The notes under the pieces were generated by a model, which was not told where the DNA came from, made no database searches, and was given only the letters and a program-made list of their open reading frames with translations. The translations under genes and the position numbers were made by a program. From Neohoeflea coraliihabitans (GTDB lineage: Bacteria > Pseudomonadota > Alphaproteobacteria > Rhizobiales > Rhizobiaceae): a DNA stretch of 64,000 nt. The stretch's first letter is position 1; every line of letters begins with the position of its first letter. The stretch spans positions 682,001 through 746,000 of the forward strand of contig NZ_JAHWQX010000003.1 in NCBI RefSeq assembly GCF_019334345.1. Direction: 5' to 3'. Below, piece after piece: positions 51,617 to 62,732 of this stretch.

Positions 51617-52686
51617 GGTCCCCGCCGTCCCTTTTCTGTGGCCCTGCCGCTCTCAAGGTGTTTCGCCCGGTTGATCGCGTCAAGACCATCGCGAATCGCG
51701 CCGCGCAACGGGCGCGCCGGAATTCCGCCCCATTGCGCTCCCGCCGGTATGTCGCCGTGCACACCGGAGAACCCGGCCAGCACCACCCCGTCGCCGATCG
51801 AGACATGACCGTTGATGCCGGTTCCGCCGCCGATCATCACCCCGCTGCCGATGGTGACGCTGCCGGCAATGCCGACCATGCCGGCGAAAGCGCAATGGCG
51901 GCCGATACGCACATTGTGGGCGATCTGGCAGAGATTATCGATCTTCGTCCCCTCGCCGATCACCGTGTCGTCCATGGCGCCGCGATCGATGCAGGTGTTG
52001 GCGCCGATCTCGACATTGTCCTGCAGGATGACACGGCCGATCTGCGGGATCTTCAAGAGCCCGGCCGGCCCGGCGGTGTAGCCGAAGCCGTCCTGGCCGA
52101 TGCGCGCGCCGGCATGCACGATGACGCCGTTTCCGAGCAAAGCATGCACGAGGGTGACGTTCGGTCCGATGACGCAGTTGCGTCCGATCTTGCTGCCGGC
52201 CCCGATCACGGCATTGGCGGACACCAGCGTGCCTTTGCCGATCTCCACGCCGTCACCGACCACCGCGCCGGTTTCGACGGTCACATCGGCCTCGAGGCGT
52301 ACGCTGGCGGCGATGCTGGCGCCCGGGGAAATGCCGGCACCGGCCTCGATCGGCTGCGGGCGCATGGCCTCCGGGTGCAAGCGGGCCGCGACCTGGGCGA
52401 AAGCCTGCTCGGGATTGTCGACGATCAGGGCCGCGACGCCTTGCGGTACGAATTCGGCAAGCTCCGCCGAGCACAACACGGCGGATGCGGATGACTGCTT
52501 AAGCTGGTTGCGGGCGCGGCGCGCCTTGATGAAGGTGATCTCGCCGGCGCCGGCGCGCGACAGAGGCGCGATGCGCACAAGGCGCGTCGACGCCATTGCC
52601 GGGTCTGATAGTGCCGCGCCGCACAGGGTCGCGACATCAGCAACGGTCAAACCGTCTGAATCAGAAAAAGCGGGATCGGTGGTCAT
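51613..52686 (-). CDS. lpxD: UDP-3-O-acylglucosamine N-acyltransferase
   Basis: The start at 52686 gives 357 residues. An N-terminal uridine-binding domain is followed by a hexapeptide-repeat helix ([45 protein letters not shown]). It adds the second 3-hydroxyacyl chain in lipid A synthesis. It lies 74 bases after bamA, the standard bamA-lpxD-fabZ-lpxA order. The upstream open frame into bamA is antisense-like noise in another frame. Confidence 0.97.
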   Translation of the reverse strand: MTTDPAFSDSDGLTVADVATLCGAALSDPAMASTRLVRIAPLSRAGAGEITFIKARRARNQLKQSSASAVLCSAELAEFVPQGVAALIVDNPEQAFAQVAARLHPEAMRPQPIEAGAGISPGASIAASVRLEADVTVETGAVVGDGVEIGKGTLVSANAVIGAGSKIGRNCVIGPNVTLVHALLGNGVIVHAGARIGQDGFGYTAGPAGLLKIPQIGRVILQDNVEIGANTCIDRGAMDDTVIGEGTKIDNLCQIAHNVRIGRHCAFAGMVGIAGSVTIGSGVMIGGGTGINGHVSIGDGVVLAGFSGVHGDIPAGAQWGGIPARPLRGAIRDGLDAINRAKHLESGRATEKGRRGP

Positions 52687-52760
52687 TGCCGGACCAATTC
52701 GAATTGAGACAGAACGCGCGCCCCTGCCCGGATCAGGCCGGAACGGCGCGCGCTCTGGAT

Positions 52761-55139
52761 TTAAAAGCGCGTCGAGGCGCCGAAGCCGAACTTCTTCGTC
52801 TCGTCGTAGGCTTCCTTGACAACCGGCTCGGCGTAATAGACGCGCAGCGGGCCGAAGGGCGATGCCCAGGTGATGCCGAGACCGACGGAAGCACGCCATT
52901 CCATGTCATCGCCAACCACGGTCTGGGTGGTGCAGGAGGCTGCAGCGCCCGTAGCACAGTTGAGCGACGCACTGGCAATGTCATTGCCGAACAGCGTGCC
53001 GGCATCCGCGAAGACGTTGAAGCGCAGGCCGAGATCACGCGACAGCAGCGGCAAGGGCGCCGAGGCTTCCAGGCTACCGTTGAAGTAGGTGGTGCCGCCG
53101 GCGGTATCGGCGTAGCTCATGTCAGCGTTCTGCAGGCGCGGACCAAAGCCACGCGAGTCGAAGCCGCGAATGACGTCCTGACCAAGGAAGAAATGGTCGA
53201 AGACGCTCAGATCGCCCGAGGTGGCCATGACATGGCCGGCACCGACCGACACCGAACCGATGATGTCGGACTGGTCGCTGAGCATGTGGAAATAGGTCGC
53301 CTTGGCCGTGGTCTGCAGGTAATCCGCGTCTCCACCGAGGCCGGCAAATTCCTGCGAGAACCGGGCCACCATGCCTTCGCGTGGCAGCTGCTGGTCGTCA
53401 AGCGTGTTGTAGACCAGCGAATAGGCCAGCGCCGAGGTGTTGCGGCCGCCCATGTTGACTTCGTTCGCATAGGGATTGGATTCGATCGAAGAGACATCGA
53501 CGTCGGAGTAGTCGGTGCTGTTGAACTTGTAGGACAGCGAGGCGCGCAGATCGTCCGTCAATGGTGCGGAGATCCGCAGGTTGATGCCCTGGCTGACCGT
53601 GTCAAACCCATCGTAGCTGGAGTCTTCATTCTTGTAGACATCGAAGCCGGCCGCCAGGCGATAGCCAAGGAAGTAGGGCTCGGTGAACGAGAACGAGTAG
53701 GTCTGGGTGTCTTCGCCCTTGCCGATCGAACCGCGGATGAACTGGCCGCGACCGAGAAAGTTCTTCTCGGAAATGTCGAGCGTGGCGGAAAAGCCGTCAG
53801 TGTTGGAATAGCCGCCACCGATGCCGAATTCGCCGGTCGCCTGGTCCTTGACATTGACGATCAGGACAACGCGATCGGGCTCGGACCCCGGACGGGTGGA
53901 GATGTCGACCGATTCAAAGAAACCGAGTGCTTCCAGACGCTTCTTGGCGCGGCGCACGAGCACCTGGTTGAAGGCATCGCCTTCCGACAGGTCGAATTCG
54001 CGGCGGATGACATAGTCACGCGTGCGCGTGTTGCCCATGATCTCGATGCGCTCGATATAGGCGCGCGTGCCCTCGTCGACGAGATAGGTCACCGAGATGG
54101 TGCGCGAGGCGAAATCGCGATCACCGCGCGGGGTGACCTGCGCGAAGGGATAGCCCTGCCCGGCCACGCGGTCGGAAATGGCAAGGATGGTGTCCTCGAC
54201 ATCTTCGGCGCTGTAGACATTGCCACTGCGCGTCTTGACGAGACGCTGCAACTGCGCGCCGTCGAGACCGGCAACCGTGCTCTCGACATTGATCTCGCCG
54301 AAGGTGTAGCGCTCGCCTTCCTCAACGGTGATGGTGACCACATATTCGTTGCTGAGTTCGTCGAGCTCGGCAAAGGAGGAGATGACGCGGAAATCGGCAT
54401 AGCCGTGATTGTAGTAGAAGCGGCGCAGCAATTCCTCGTCGGCGCGCAGCTTGTCGTCGTCATAGACGTCCTTGCGCGACAGGAAGGACAGGAAGTTGGA
54501 CCGCTTGGTGCTGATCACGTCGGCCAGACGGCCATCGCCATAGGCCTGGTTGCCGACGAAATTGATCGAGGAAATCTTGGTGCGATCGCCTTCATTGATC
54601 TCGAAGGCGATGTTGATGCGGCCGCCATCGACGGGGACCAGACGCGTCGACACGGTCGCATCGCTGCGCCCGATGGCATCGTAAGCGTCCTCGATCGCCG
54701 CAATGTCGGCCTGCAGGATCTCGTCATTGTAGGCGCCGAGCGGCTGGATCTGGACGACCGAGCGAAGCTGGGCATCCTTGAGCTTGCGATTGCCGTTGAA
54801 GACGACCTGGTTGACGATCTGGTTTTCCGAGACGGTGACCAGAAGCGCGCCGCCGGCAACACTGATGCGGACATCGGAGAACAGACCGGTGGCAAACAAG
54901 CGCTTGACCGATTCGTCGATGTCATTGTTGTTGAAGGATTGTCCGGGCTTGATCGTGATGTTGTTGCGCACGGTGGACGCTTCAACACGCTCGTTGCCGC
55001 GCACCTGAATGGAGTTGACAACCGCAGCCTGGGCCACGGCAACCGCCGAAAGCGTTGCCGCCCCTGCGCCTGCCGTCACCAGTCCTGCTGACAATGCAAA
55101 CGCCGACACAGCGTTCAAGAGATTTGAACCGGCCTTCAT
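52761..55139 (-). CDS. bamA: Outer-membrane assembly factor BamA
   Basis: The protein has 792 residues from ATG 55139. It has a signal peptide (about 1-37, ending AQAA), five POTRA domains (starting [17 protein letters not shown]) and a 16-strand barrel ending in aromatic Phe (GFGASTRF), the outer-membrane sorting end. It inserts beta-barrel proteins into the outer membrane. Two cysteines (Cys728 and Cys736) stand in what is probably an outer loop and may bond. The TTG 11 codons upstream lacks support. Confidence 0.97.
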   Translation of the reverse strand: MKAGSNLLNAVSAFALSAGLVTAGAGAATLSAVAVAQAAVVNSIQVRGNERVEASTVRNNITIKPGQSFNNNDIDESVKRLFATGLFSDVRISVAGGALLVTVSENQIVNQVVFNGNRKLKDAQLRSVVQIQPLGAYNDEILQADIAAIEDAYDAIGRSDATVSTRLVPVDGGRINIAFEINEGDRTKISSINFVGNQAYGDGRLADVISTKRSNFLSFLSRKDVYDDDKLRADEELLRRFYYNHGYADFRVISSFAELDELSNEYVVTITVEEGERYTFGEINVESTVAGLDGAQLQRLVKTRSGNVYSAEDVEDTILAISDRVAGQGYPFAQVTPRGDRDFASRTISVTYLVDEGTRAYIERIEIMGNTRTRDYVIRREFDLSEGDAFNQVLVRRAKKRLEALGFFESVDISTRPGSEPDRVVLIVNVKDQATGEFGIGGGYSNTDGFSATLDISEKNFLGRGQFIRGSIGKGEDTQTYSFSFTEPYFLGYRLAAGFDVYKNEDSSYDGFDTVSQGINLRISAPLTDDLRASLSYKFNSTDYSDVDVSSIESNPYANEVNMGGRNTSALAYSLVYNTLDDQQLPREGMVARFSQEFAGLGGDADYLQTTAKATYFHMLSDQSDIIGSVSVGAGHVMATSGDLSVFDHFFLGQDVIRGFDSRGFGPRLQNADMSYADTAGGTTYFNGSLEASAPLPLLSRDLGLRFNVFADAGTLFGNDIASASLNCATGAAASCTTQTVVGDDMEWRASVGLGITWASPFGPLRVYYAEPVVKEAYDETKKFGFGASTRF

Positions 55140-55186
55140 TAATCCACTTACCTTTTTACCCGATGTCCCCAAGCAGCTTCACGTGG

Positions 55187-55202
55187 CTTGAGTCCCCTCA
55201 AG
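55187..55202 (-). promoter_or_regulatory. Hairpin in the bamA leader
   Basis: CTTGAG-GGGA-CTCAAG forms a perfect six-pair stem in the 195-base gap upstream of bamA. Further AT-rich sequence with TTGACT lies nearer rseP, but no matching -10 was found at the right distance. Confidence 0.3.
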
Positions 55203-55334
55203 AGCCGTTGTACCCGCTTTTGTCCCACAAACAAGTGTGGTGGTTAATTTCCGTTTACTTCGCTCGCCGGCGTGGCTGTTTGGCCACGGATCGGTCAGTT
55301 TATCGTTAATAATCAGTCAAGCACGCCCCGAAGC

Positions 55335-56468
55335 TCACCCAATCAGCATTGTCACGTCGTTCCATGTCGCGAACAGCATCAGCGACAGAACGGCCATCAG
55401 TCCGAACCGGTAGGCCCACTCCGTGGCGGCCTCTCCAAGTGGTCGTCCCAGCACCGCCTCTATGCCATAAAAGACGAGATGTCCACCATCGAGCATGGGC
55501 ACCGGCATGAGGTTGAGAAGCCCGATCGACACACTCAGCACGGCCGCGAGCTGGATCAGCGCCGCCCATCCGAGGGTCGCCATCTGCCCCGAAACCTGCG
55601 CGACGCGAATCGGTCCGCCAAGCTGGTCGGCCTTTTCACGTCCGACGATGATGTTGCCGATGTAGGAGAATGTGCGCTCGACGATGAACCAGCTCTCGAG
55701 AGCCCCCTGCCCGACCGCCGCCACCGGGGAATAATGCTCGACGCGGAAGCTGCCCGCGGCCTGGTCGGTCACGACGCCGATCTGGCCGACCTCCATCGTG
55801 TTGCCGAAGCCATCGGTGATGGCGGTGCGGGCCGGGGTGAGCGCCAGATCGAACGTCTCGCCGTCGCGGTCGACCGTCATCAGGATCGGGACTTCGGGAC
55901 GCGGCGAAACATAACGGCGCACATCCTCGAAGGTGCGGACTGCCGTGCCGTCGAGCGCCACGATGCGGTCTCCCGGCTGCACGCCGGCGGTCTCGGCGGC
56001 GCTGCCCGCGGTAACGTCGGCGACGACGGGGTCGGCGATCATCCGGCCGTTGACCGCGAAAAACACCGCGAAAATGGCAATGGCGAGAATGAAGTTGGCA
56101 ATCGGACCGGCGGCGACCGTGGCGGCGCGGCGCCACAGCGCTGCGGCGGGAAAGGCGCCGGCGCGCTCGGCGTCCGACATGGAATTCACCGCCGCGTGGT
56201 CCGGCACGCTGGCGGCATTCTCGTCGCCGAAAAACTTGACATAGCCGCCAAGGGGAATGGCCGAGAGCTTCCAGCGGGTGCCGTGGCGATCGTTGAAGCC
56301 GAGCAGTTCGGGACCGAAACCGACCGAGAAGGTGAGAACGCGGATGCCCGACCAGCGTCCGACCAGATAGTGGCCCATTTCATGCACAAAGACGACAAGC
56401 GTCAGGACGATGAGAAACGGCAGAAGATAGCCGGTCAGCAGCCCCCAGAATGAAGCCAGGTATTCCAT
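55335..56468 (-). CDS. rseP: Site-2 membrane metalloprotease RseP (MmpA)
   Basis: The protein has 377 residues. The zinc motif HEMGH (His29, Glu30, His33) is in the first helix, one PDZ domain lies around residues 125-205 (AGVQPGDRIVALDGT), and LDGGH stands near the C-terminal helices. It cleaves anti-sigma factors or signal peptides within the membrane. E. coli RseP has two PDZ domains; only one is apparent here, as in Caulobacter MmpA. It is followed by bamA. Confidence 0.95.
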   Translation of the reverse strand: MEYLASFWGLLTGYLLPFLIVLTLVVFVHEMGHYLVGRWSGIRVLTFSVGFGPELLGFNDRHGTRWKLSAIPLGGYVKFFGDENAASVPDHAAVNSMSDAERAGAFPAAALWRRAATVAAGPIANFILAIAIFAVFFAVNGRMIADPVVADVTAGSAAETAGVQPGDRIVALDGTAVRTFEDVRRYVSPRPEVPILMTVDRDGETFDLALTPARTAITDGFGNTMEVGQIGVVTDQAAGSFRVEHYSPVAAVGQGALESWFIVERTFSYIGNIIVGREKADQLGGPIRVAQVSGQMATLGWAALIQLAAVLSVSIGLLNLMPVPMLDGGHLVFYGIEAVLGRPLGEAATEWAYRFGLMAVLSLMLFATWNDVTMLIG

Positions 56469-56536
56469 TGTGGTCCCGTCCCGCCGCGCTCAAAGCGGCC
56501 TTTGAATCATGGTGCGGCACCGAAGCGCCGGTCGTT

Positions 56537-57376
56537 CTACTGCCCGAGCAACCTTGCGGCAAACTCGCCGCCGCCGGCCCCCTGTTCCGCCGACGGCATC
56601 AGCATGGTCAGAATAAACGCGGCGAAAACGGCAAAGACAAGGCCGTCGACGCGGTCCATGACGCCGCCATGACCGGGAATCAGGCGGCTGGAATCCTTGG
56701 CGCCGAAACGACGCTTGACCCAGCTTTCGAACAGATCGCCGATCTGCGAGGCGATCGACAGGATCAGCGCCACCAGCGGCAGCGTCACGGTGAAGCTTAT
56801 TCCCAGAGCCAGGGCGATGGCACTGCCGGCGATCACCCCGGCCAGGGCCCCGCACAGCGCGCCGGACCAGGTCTTGCCCGGCGAGATCGCCGGCGCCAGC
56901 TTCGGCCCGCCGAGCGCCCGGCCGCAGAAATAGGCGAGAATGTCGGTGGCCCAGACGATTGCGAGGATGAACACAAGCACGATGAGGCCGGCGGCGCCGC
57001 TGCCGCGCAGGGCGGCCAGGGCGAGCGCGAACAGGCCGGCATAGAAGATGGCCGTGGCTGTCCAGGGGGCCTGCCGCTTGACGAGCGCGATCCCGAGAGC
57101 AATTGCGGCGGCGAGCGCGACGGCGCCGAAGGCCTGGAAAAATGCGCCCCATGCAAGCAGGGCCGCCGCCAGGGCCGTGGCGCCCCAGCCAAGCGCCCAG
57201 CCGACCAGCTGGCGATGGCGCAGGGCTGCGATGGCCGCGAATTCATAGTAGATGAGCAGCGCCAGCAGGGCCGCCAGGGCGCGAAACCAGAGATCGCCTG
57301 CCCAGGTGAGCGCGAGGACGGGCACTGCCAGCACGATCGCCGAGATCACGCGCAGGCCAAGTTCGGATCTGATCAT
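56537..57376 (-). CDS. cdsA: Phosphatidate cytidylyltransferase
   Basis: The protein has 279 residues with about eight membrane helices and the CdsA signature near the C-terminus ([19 protein letters not shown], then MDRVDG). It makes CDP-diacylglycerol, the precursor of all major phospholipids. Its ATG overlaps the uppS stop as ATGA, so it is coupled to uppS. rseP follows after 68 bases. Confidence 0.96.
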   Translation of the reverse strand: MIRSELGLRVISAIVLAVPVLALTWAGDLWFRALAALLALLIYYEFAAIAALRHRQLVGWALGWGATALAAALLAWGAFFQAFGAVALAAAIALGIALVKRQAPWTATAIFYAGLFALALAALRGSGAAGLIVLVFILAIVWATDILAYFCGRALGGPKLAPAISPGKTWSGALCGALAGVIAGSAIALALGISFTVTLPLVALILSIASQIGDLFESWVKRRFGAKDSSRLIPGHGGVMDRVDGLVFAVFAAFILTMLMPSAEQGAGGGEFAARLLGQ

Positions 57377-58116
57377 GAGCCGACGGCCAGGCCGGGCGCC
57401 GCAACGGCTCCGAATCGGCGCTCGCGGCTGGCATATTCATTCAAGGCCTGATGAAAGGCGGCCCTGTCGAAATCCGGCCACAGGCTGTCAACGAAGACCA
57501 GTTCGGCATAGGCCGCCTGCCAGAGTAGAAAGTTGGACAGCCGCTGTTCGCCGCTTGTGCGGATCACCAGATCCGGATCGGGAATGGCTGCGGTGTCGAG
57601 CAGTTCGGCCAGGCGCGTCTCGTCGATCTGATCGGGCTGCAGCGCTTTATCGCGCACGGCGCAGGCCAGTTTGCGCATGGCGCGGACGATCTCGTCGCGG
57701 CCGCCATAGTTGAAAGCGATGATCAGCGTGGCGCCGCTGTTGGCGGCGGTGCGGTCCTCTGCCTCGCGCAACAGGGCGCAAATATCGTCCTGCAGGGAAT
57801 CGCGGCTGCCGATGACGCGGATGCGCACATTGGAGCGTGCCAGCTCGTCGAGATCCTTGCGGATGAACAGCTTGAGAAGGCCCATCAGGTCGGAAATCTC
57901 TTCCTGCGGGCGGCTCCAGTTCTCGGAGGAAAACGCAAACAGCGTCAGATAGTCGATCTTCAGCTCGCTGGCGGAGCGGACAAGTTCGCGGACCCGATCG
58001 ACCCCGACCTTGTGGCCGGCCGTGCGCGGCAGGCCGCGCGCCTTGGCCCATCGGCCGTTGCCATCCATGATGACCGCGACATGACGGGGCAACTTCGAGG
58101 GGTCGAGACCCTGCAT
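57373..58116 (-). CDS. uppS: Undecaprenyl diphosphate synthase
   Basis: The protein has 247 residues from ATG 58116, with GGGAGG upstream. It has the cis-prenyltransferase signature [20 protein letters not shown] (Asp18), [11 protein letters not shown] and the C-terminal [19 protein letters not shown]. It extends farnesyl diphosphate to the C55 carrier for peptidoglycan and LPS. The order frr-uppS-cdsA-rseP is the classic one. Confidence 0.97.
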   Translation of the reverse strand: MQGLDPSKLPRHVAVIMDGNGRWAKARGLPRTAGHKVGVDRVRELVRSASELKIDYLTLFAFSSENWSRPQEEISDLMGLLKLFIRKDLDELARSNVRIRVIGSRDSLQDDICALLREAEDRTAANSGATLIIAFNYGGRDEIVRAMRKLACAVRDKALQPDQIDETRLAELLDTAAIPDPDLVIRTSGEQRLSNFLLWQAAYAELVFVDSLWPDFDRAAFHQALNEYASRERRFGAVAAPGLAVGS

Positions 58117-58164
58117 GCGTTTGCGCCTCCCACTTGCACACCGGCGATCCAAGGAATCAGCGGA

Positions 58165-58725
58165 TCAGACGTGCATGATTTCCTTTTCCTTGTCGGCGAG
58201 CAAGCGGTCGATCTCGGAAATCACCCCATCGGTCAGCTTCTGCACGCGTTCGGAATCGCGGCGGCTGTCATCCTGGCTGATGTCGCCATCCTTTTCGGCC
58301 TTTTTCAAGCCTTCCATGCCGTCCCGGCGCACGTGACGCACGGCGACCTTGGCGTTCTCGGCATAGGTGTGCGCCACCTTGACCAGTTCGCGCCGGCGTT
58401 CCTCGTTGAGTTCAGGCAGCGGAATGCGCAGATTCTGACCGTCGATGATCGGGTTGAGGCCGAGATTGGCCTCGCGAATGCCGCGATCGACAGCGCCGAC
58501 CGTCTGCTTGTCCCAGACGCTGACGGCAATCATGCGCGGCTCGGGCACCGAGACATTGGCGACCTGGTTGATCGGCACCTTGGACCCATAGGCCTCGACC
58601 AGCACCGCGTCGAGGATGTTGGCCGACGCACGTCCGGTGCGCAACGAGGCAAGATCCCCCTTGAAGGCGGTGATGGCGCCATCCATACGGCGCTGCAGCT
58701 CCTTGAAATCAACCGCGTCAGTCAT
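58165..58725 (-). CDS. frr: Ribosome recycling factor
   Basis: The protein has 186 residues from ATG 58725, with AAGGAAAG upstream. It has the RRF features [30 protein letters not shown], and LTEERR-like [18 protein letters not shown]. With EF-G it splits ribosomes after termination. It follows pyrH by 114 bases. Confidence 0.98.
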   Translation of the reverse strand: MTDAVDFKELQRRMDGAITAFKGDLASLRTGRASANILDAVLVEAYGSKVPINQVANVSVPEPRMIAVSVWDKQTVGAVDRGIREANLGLNPIIDGQNLRIPLPELNEERRRELVKVAHTYAENAKVAVRHVRRDGMEGLKKAEKDGDISQDDSRRDSERVQKLTDGVISEIDRLLADKEKEIMHV

Positions 58726-58839
58726 CGTTTCTTTCCTTCTTTCGTGCCGGCTTCCTGCCGGTTTTCGTGCCCGCTTCGCACGGCGACACGCGAGCCTTGC
58801 GAATGCTGCCAAAGCGGATCGTGGCTGACCGCCCGGCCG

Positions 58840-59565
58840 TTACCTGTCGTTGACGATCGTCGCGCGGCCGCCGCCGGTCACGATCCTGGCGAAAGCGCCC
58901 TGCTCATGGATCGAGAACACGATGATCGGGATGGAGTTTTCGCGCGCCAAGGCTACGGCGGCGACATCCATCACCGCAAGCCCCTTTTGCAGCACCTCGT
59001 CATGCGTCAGGGTCTCATAGCGTGTTGCGTGCGGGTCCTTCTTCGGATCGGCGGAATAGATGCCATCGACCTGCGTGCCCTTCAGGATTGCTTCGGCGCC
59101 GATCTCGGCGGCGCGCAGCGCGGCTGCCGAATCGGTGGTGAAAAACGGATTGCCTGTGCCGCCGGCAAAGATCACCACCTTGCCGCGTCCGAGATGATGC
59201 AGGGCAAGGCGCTGGGAGAAGCTCTGGCAGATCTCCGGCATGGAGATTGCGGAGAGGACCTCGCAGTCCAGCCCGATCTTGCGCAGCGATGTGGCCAGCG
59301 CCAGGGCGTTGATGACGGTGCCGAGCATGCCCATGTGGTCGCCGGAGACGCGGTCACCGCCCCTCGAGGCCACGGCGACGCCGCGAAAGATGTTGCCGCC
59401 GCCGACAACGACGCCGACCTCGACCCCCAGGGCGCGGGCTTCGGCAATGTCGGATGCGATGCGGTCGGCGACAGTGACATCGATGCCGAAGCCTTGCTCG
59501 CCCATCAATGCCTCCCCCGACGCTTTCAACAAAACGCGCTTGTAGAGGGGAGTTGCTTCGCTCAT
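58840..59565 (-). CDS. pyrH: Uridylate kinase
   Basis: The protein has 241 residues from ATG 59565 (MSEATPLYKRVLLKASGEAL). Bacterial UMP kinase motifs: VVVGGGNIFRG, DHMGMLGTVINALAL and GNPFFTTDSAAALRA. It makes UDP from UMP and is an allosteric hexamer. The frame is open for another 137 codons upstream through the tsf gene in a different frame; those are not part of it. Confidence 0.98.
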   Translation of the reverse strand: MSEATPLYKRVLLKASGEALMGEQGFGIDVTVADRIASDIAEARALGVEVGVVVGGGNIFRGVAVASRGGDRVSGDHMGMLGTVINALALATSLRKIGLDCEVLSAISMPEICQSFSQRLALHHLGRGKVVIFAGGTGNPFFTTDSAAALRAAEIGAEAILKGTQVDGIYSADPKKDPHATRYETLTHDEVLQKGLAVMDVAAVALARENSIPIIVFSIHEQGAFARIVTGGGRATIVNDR

Positions 59566-59604
59566 TGCCAAATTTTCCGTATTGTTTGAGCCCGGATACA
59601 CGAA

Positions 59605-59630
59605 GGGCACCGCGTTGTCACGCGATGCCC
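59605..59630 (-). terminator. Possible terminator or attenuator between tsf and pyrH
   Basis: On the minus strand GGGCATCGCG and CGCGGTGCCC form a ten-pair stem with one G-T pair and a six-base loop, 29 bases past tsf. No T run follows, so it may only attenuate. Confidence 0.45.
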
Positions 59631-59659
59631 CTTGAAAAATCCGGTCGTAATGACAGCAC

Positions 59660-60583
59660 TCAGCCCTTGGCGGCTGCCGCCACTTCGGCCGCGAAATCGC
59701 TCTCTTCCTTCTCGACGCCCTCGCCGAGCTGGAGACGCACGAAACCAGTGATTTCGACCGGCGCGCCGACTTCGGCCTCGGCCGCCTTGATGGCCTCGCC
59801 GACCGTCTGGTCGGGATTGATGACAAAGGCCTGCGAGAGAAGGACGACTTCCTCGTAGAACTTGCGCATCCGGCCTTCGACCATCTTTTCGATGATGTTT
59901 TCCGGCTTGCCGCTCTCGCGGGCCTGTTCGACGAAGACGGCGCGCTCGCGCTCGGCAACGGTGGAATCGACATCATCGGAGGTCAGCGCCAGCGGATTGG
60001 TCGCAGCGACATGCATGGCCACCTGACGGCCAATGGTCTTCAGGGCCTCTTTGTCGCCACCCGACTTCAGCGCCACCAGGACGCCGAGCTTACCGAGATT
60101 GTCGCTGACCGCATTGTGCACATAGCTGGCAACAACACCGGCATCGACCGACAGCTTGCTCGAGCGGCGGAACGTCAGGTTCTCGCCGATGTGTCCGACG
60201 GCATCCTTGACGGTGTCCTGCACGGATTTGCCGGTCGAGGATACGGTGGTGCCGGCAACGGCATCGACGGATCCATCGGTGGACAGGGCGGTCTGCGCGA
60301 TCTGGCGCACGAGATCCTGAAAGGCATCGTTGCGGGCAACGAAGTCGGTTTCGGAATTGACCTCGACGACGACCGCCTCATTGCCGTCACCGGCAATGCC
60401 GATCAGACCTTCGGCAGCGGTACGGCCGGCCTTCTTGTCGGCCTTGGAGATACCCTTGGCGCGCAGCCAGTCGATGGCGGCTTCCATGTCGCCATTGGTC
60501 TCGGCCAGCGCCTTCTTGCAATCCATCATGCCTGCGCCGCTCTTTTCGCGCAGTTCCTTCACCATAGCAGCGGAGATGCTCAT
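59660..60583 (-). CDS. tsf: Elongation factor Ts
   Basis: The protein has 307 residues from ATG 60583, with AAGAGG upstream. It has the N-terminal UBA-like helix set with [18 protein letters not shown] and the core motif [20 protein letters not shown]-Ts recycles EF-Tu. It follows rpsB, as almost everywhere in bacteria. Confidence 0.98.
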   Translation of the reverse strand: MSISAAMVKELREKSGAGMMDCKKALAETNGDMEAAIDWLRAKGISKADKKAGRTAAEGLIGIAGDGNEAVVVEVNSETDFVARNDAFQDLVRQIAQTALSTDGSVDAVAGTTVSSTGKSVQDTVKDAVGHIGENLTFRRSSKLSVDAGVVASYVHNAVSDNLGKLGVLVALKSGGDKEALKTIGRQVAMHVAATNPLALTSDDVDSTVAERERAVFVEQARESGKPENIIEKMVEGRMRKFYEEVVLLSQAFVINPDQTVGEAIKAAEAEVGAPVEITGFVRLQLGEGVEKEESDFAAEVAAAAKG

Positions 60584-60665
60584 ATCTGCCTCTTGTTCTT
60601 GAATGCGCCGAACGGGCGGAACCCGCCGAACGCAAAACTGGCGCCGTTGAAGCGCCCGTGAAAGG

Positions 60666-60702
60666 ATCACGCGGCACCGGAGCCGTGCCGGAACCGCGTG
60701 AT
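60666..60702 (-). terminator. Hairpin between rpsB and tsf (attenuator-like)
   Basis: ATCACGCGG and CCGCGTGAT form a perfect nine-pair outer stem. The inner sequence GGCAC...GTGCC can pair as well. CCTTTC follows on the minus strand, so termination may be partial. It lies 21 bases past rpsB. Confidence 0.55.
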
Positions 60703-60722
60703 GCTGGTGTCTAGGGCCTGAT

Positions 60723-61568
60723 TCAGGCCTTGGCTTCAGCCGATGCGTCGCCTTCCGGCGCGGCAGCTTCGCTCGCAGCGGGCTCGGCAGTCGGAGCGGC
60801 TTCAGCGGCCGGGGCTTCTTCCAGAGCCGGCTCGGCCGGTGCTTCGGAGGCGGCGCCGAGATCAACGCCGGACGCACCCTGCTGACGGGCAATGCCGTCG
60901 ATGCAGGCGCGCGAGATCAGATCGCAATACAGCGAGATCGCCCGGGCCGCATCATCATTGCCCGGGATCGGGAAATCGACGACATCCGGGTCACAGTTGG
61001 AATCGATCACCGCCACGACCGGGATGCCAAGACGCTTGGCTTCCTGAATGGCGATCGACTCCTTGTTGGTGTCGATGACGAACATCAGGTCCGGCGTGCC
61101 GCCCATGTCGCGGATACCGCCCAGCGCGCGGTTCAGCTTTTCGCGCTCGCGCTCAAGATTGAGCCGCTCCTTCTTGGTAAAGCCCTGGGCATCGGCGGAC
61201 AGAATTTCGTCGAGCTTGCGCAGGCGGGCGATCGAATTGGAGATCGTCTTCCAGTTGGTCAGCATGCCGCCGAGCCAGCGGGCGTTGACGAAGTACTGCG
61301 CCGATCTCTGAGCCGCGTCGGCGACGATTTCCGATGCCTGGCGCTTGGTGCCGACGAACAGAACACGGCCGCCCGAGGCGACGGTGTCGGAGACAAGCTT
61401 CAGCGCCTGGTGCATCAGGGGCACCGTCTGGCCGAGATCGATGATGTGCAGATTGTTGCGGTCGCCGAAGATGTACGGCTTCATTTTCGGGTTCCAGCGG
61501 TGAGTCTGGTGGCCGAAGTGAACGCCTGCCTCAAGCAACTGGCGCATGGTAAAATCAGGCAATGCCAT
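60723..61568 (-). CDS. rpsB: 30S ribosomal protein S2
   Basis: The protein has 281 residues from ATG 61568 ([20 protein letters not shown]), with AGGAG upstream. S2 motifs: [27 protein letters not shown] and [18 protein letters not shown]. After residue 240 it has an Ala/Glu-rich tail, a common alphaproteobacterial extension. A leader of about 110 bases separates the predicted promoter from the ATG. Confidence 0.98.
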   Translation of the reverse strand: MALPDFTMRQLLEAGVHFGHQTHRWNPKMKPYIFGDRNNLHIIDLGQTVPLMHQALKLVSDTVASGGRVLFVGTKRQASEIVADAAQRSAQYFVNARWLGGMLTNWKTISNSIARLRKLDEILSADAQGFTKKERLNLEREREKLNRALGGIRDMGGTPDLMFVIDTNKESIAIQEAKRLGIPVVAVIDSNCDPDVVDFPIPGNDDAARAISLYCDLISRACIDGIARQQGASGVDLGAASEAPAEPALEEAPAAEAAPTAEPAASEAAAPEGDASAEAKA

Positions 61569-61683
61569 GCCTTTACTCCTGTTTCCGGTTGAACCTCCGC
61601 GGGGCGTCAGCGTCGAGCGCCACCGGCGGAACGAACCGGATTTCTCCCGGGCCGTCCCATGCTCCGCGTGTGGAATGAGGCTG

Positions 61684-61712
61684 CCCATACAGGAGGTGAG
61701 AGAAATGTGCAA
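61684..61712 (-). promoter_or_regulatory. Predicted promoter of rpsB-tsf
   Basis: Minus-strand TTGCAC (61707-61712), 17-base spacer, TATGGG (61684-61689). The leader would be about 110 bases, long enough for feedback control by S2. Confidence 0.45.
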
Positions 61713-61751
61713 GCCCGCCGGCCGCGGTGAAGGCCCGCTTGGTGCCGGCGA

Positions 61752-62612
61752 TCAGTCGTCGCAGGGCTCGCTGGCCAGCACTTCCAGCGCGCTCAGCTTG
61801 CCGACCAGCGCAAATTCGCCGTAGTCCATCATCAGATCGCGCGTGATGCCATCGGCGTAGAGCTTGAACTGGATGGAATAGACCGGCACGCCGTCGCCGG
61901 TCGGCGTATCGCTGAAATAGGAGATGGCGACCGGCCAGTAGTCACGGAGCGCCAGGGTCTCGATGCCGGCGATTTCCGGGTCCGCCGCGTCCGCCTTTCG
62001 CTTCTCGCCGAGCACCGTGTTGGTGATCAGCGCCTCGTCGGCCTTGTCGGAGCCGTCGAAAATGCGCGATTCATAAAAGGTCTCGCCGGCCCGCGCCTTG
62101 TTGATCAGCTCGATCAGATGCTCGGTCGGAAACAGGGCCTGCGGAAGAGCAAGGCTTTGCTCTTCCGGCTTTTCGATCTCGACACTGATGGCATCATCAC
62201 CGAGGCGGGCCGTGCCCTTGACCTCGTAGTCGAGGCCGCGATTGACGTAGGACTTGGTCACGAAGTCAAAGGTATGGCGACGGATATCCTCGTAGCTGCT
62301 GGTCTGCTGGTCGGTGATGCGCACGCTCTCGCCCGTATCGATCTCGGTGACGAAGCGGAAACTGACCGTATAGCCATCGCAGGCCGTGCCGCCGAACTCG
62401 TAGACCATGCGGCCAAGCATGCTTTCGATACCGGACCGTTCGGAGGCTTCCTTCAAGGACAGATCATAGACCGCCCGGTGCGGCGTGAGGTTGGCGGCTG
62501 CATGCGCCGGCAGCGCGGGCAGCGTGAACGCAAGCAGCGCTGCGGACAGCGTCAGCCGGGCGCGCAAGGCAGCCTGGGCGTTGATCTTGGCGGCGAAAAC
62601 CATCTTCGGCAT
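61752..62612 (-). CDS. eipB: EipB-like periplasmic envelope protein (DUF1849)
   Basis: The protein has 286 residues. It has a signal peptide (about 1-38, PALPAHA/A) and then the family start LTPHRAVYDLSL. Two cysteines, Cys78 (GGTACDGY) and Cys284 (SEPCDD), match the disulfide pair described for Brucella EipB, a spiral beta protein needed for envelope integrity. AGGAG stands eight bases before the ATG, and a TATAAC -10-like element lies at 62644-62649 on the minus strand. It is divergent from ridA and upstream of rpsB. Confidence 0.88.
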   Translation of the reverse strand: MPKMVFAAKINAQAALRARLTLSAALLAFTLPALPAHAAANLTPHRAVYDLSLKEASERSGIESMLGRMVYEFGGTACDGYTVSFRFVTEIDTGESVRITDQQTSSYEDIRRHTFDFVTKSYVNRGLDYEVKGTARLGDDAISVEIEKPEEQSLALPQALFPTEHLIELINKARAGETFYESRIFDGSDKADEALITNTVLGEKRKADAADPEIAGIETLALRDYWPVAISYFSDTPTGDGVPVYSIQFKLYADGITRDLMMDYGEFALVGKLSALEVLASEPCDD

Positions 62613-62732
62613 TCAGATTGCTCCTGTCGAATCCCTGAGCGATGTTATATGAAGCGCTGACCGAAAAGCGAGAGGTTGCGGCGCGTCCGTTTCCATCGCG
62701 CGGCCCCTATGCAAACTGAAAGCAGAGACCCC

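Noticed and set aside
52596-55091. 831-codon open frame on the plus strand opposite bamA
   Set aside because: It is antisense to a clear bamA. Its translation has no family motif and the high GC at third positions explains the lack of stops.
59566-59976. N-terminal extension of pyrH back to 59976
   Set aside because: It lies in the tsf gene in another frame and is Ser/Arg-rich; PyrH homologues start at MSEATPLYKR.
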